NCBI GenBank assembly: GCA_009904025.1
Contig: WYEE01000051.1
Location: 1 to 5,857 of the forward strand
Source: Thermogladius sp.
GTDB lineage: Archaea; Thermoproteota; Thermoprotei_A; Sulfolobales; Desulfurococcaceae
Direction: 5' to 3'
Length of the DNA: 5,857 nucleotides
Positions 5,769 through 5,857 of this stretch are shown here, piece after piece (position 1 is the stretch's first letter; every line of letters starts with the position of its first letter). A model generated the notes under the pieces. The model searched no databases and was not told the origin of the DNA. It worked only from the letters and a program-made list of their open reading frames with translations. The position numbers and the translations under genes are program-made.

Positions 5769-5857
5769 CGCTGTCTCCAGAGAGCCGACGTAACTACTTG
5801 GGTTAAAGATGTCTACCGGCTATTAAAACTTAACCGCCACGTTGAAAAACTTTTACT
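5769..5857 (-). promoter_or_regulatory. Leader and possible promoter of secY
   Basis: These 89 bases upstream of secY show no recognisable coding sequence. Minus-strand TTTTAATA (5828-5821) is a plausible TATA element, predicting a start near 5798 and a leader of about 30 bases carrying GGAG before the GTG. If uL15 lies further right, as usual, its 3' end is not identifiable here. The promoter call rests on composition and spacing only. Confidence 0.35.

Noticed and set aside
5834..5857. C-terminal end of an upstream gene (uL15) reading VKVFQRGG and stop
   Set aside because: Only eight residues are visible and they do not match a family C terminus that I can recognise.

Overview
The window looks like a piece of a hyperthermophilic crenarchaeal (Thermoproteota) chromosome, most likely of the Desulfurococcales type. 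The supporting signs are archaeal-type SecY, eL34, CMP kinase, eL14 and Cbf5 genes in their familiar archaeal order, AGG/AGA-rich arginine usage, frequent GTG/TTG starts, TATA-like promoters close to start codons, and above all a small bulge-helix-bulge (BHB) intron inside the pseudouridine synthase gene cbf5. An intron in this gene is a known crenarchaeal trait. The order-level placement is an inference.

Every gene is on the minus strand, so transcription runs from the right edge to the left. The right end (4332-5768) is secY, the channel subunit of the protein translocon. Next come rpl34e (eL34), cmk (CMP kinase) and rpl14e (eL14) at 3994-4266, 3412-3972 and 3110-3400. They form a compact cluster with a clear TATA box placed immediately after the secY stop. 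A 176-base gap with several short inverted repeats and another TATA-like element precedes cbf5 (1860-2933). As read, cbf5 is broken by an in-frame TGA. Removing a 24-base BHB intron (2642-2665) restores one 349-residue Cbf5 and rebuilds the codon of the catalytic aspartate. Cbf5 overlaps by four bases an RsmC/MJ0882-like methyltransferase gene (1282-1863).

After a 167-base AT-rich gap (1115-1281) comes the 5' two-thirds of kdpA, the K+-selective subunit of the Kdp potassium pump. It runs off the left edge. No complete ORF marks this gene because its stop lies outside the window, but the reading frame is open for 371 codons and carries three K+-filter loops. kdpB and kdpC would be expected further left.

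Functionally, the right and middle parts belong to ribosome assembly, RNA modification and protein export: two ribosomal proteins, the H/ACA RNP pseudouridine synthase, a probable RNA methyltransferase and SecY. The left part is an accessory potassium-uptake system. The most notable object is the cbf5 intron, an instance of a known but rare class (introns in archaeal protein genes) with a particularly neat layout. I found no mobile element, CRISPR array, tRNA or rRNA.
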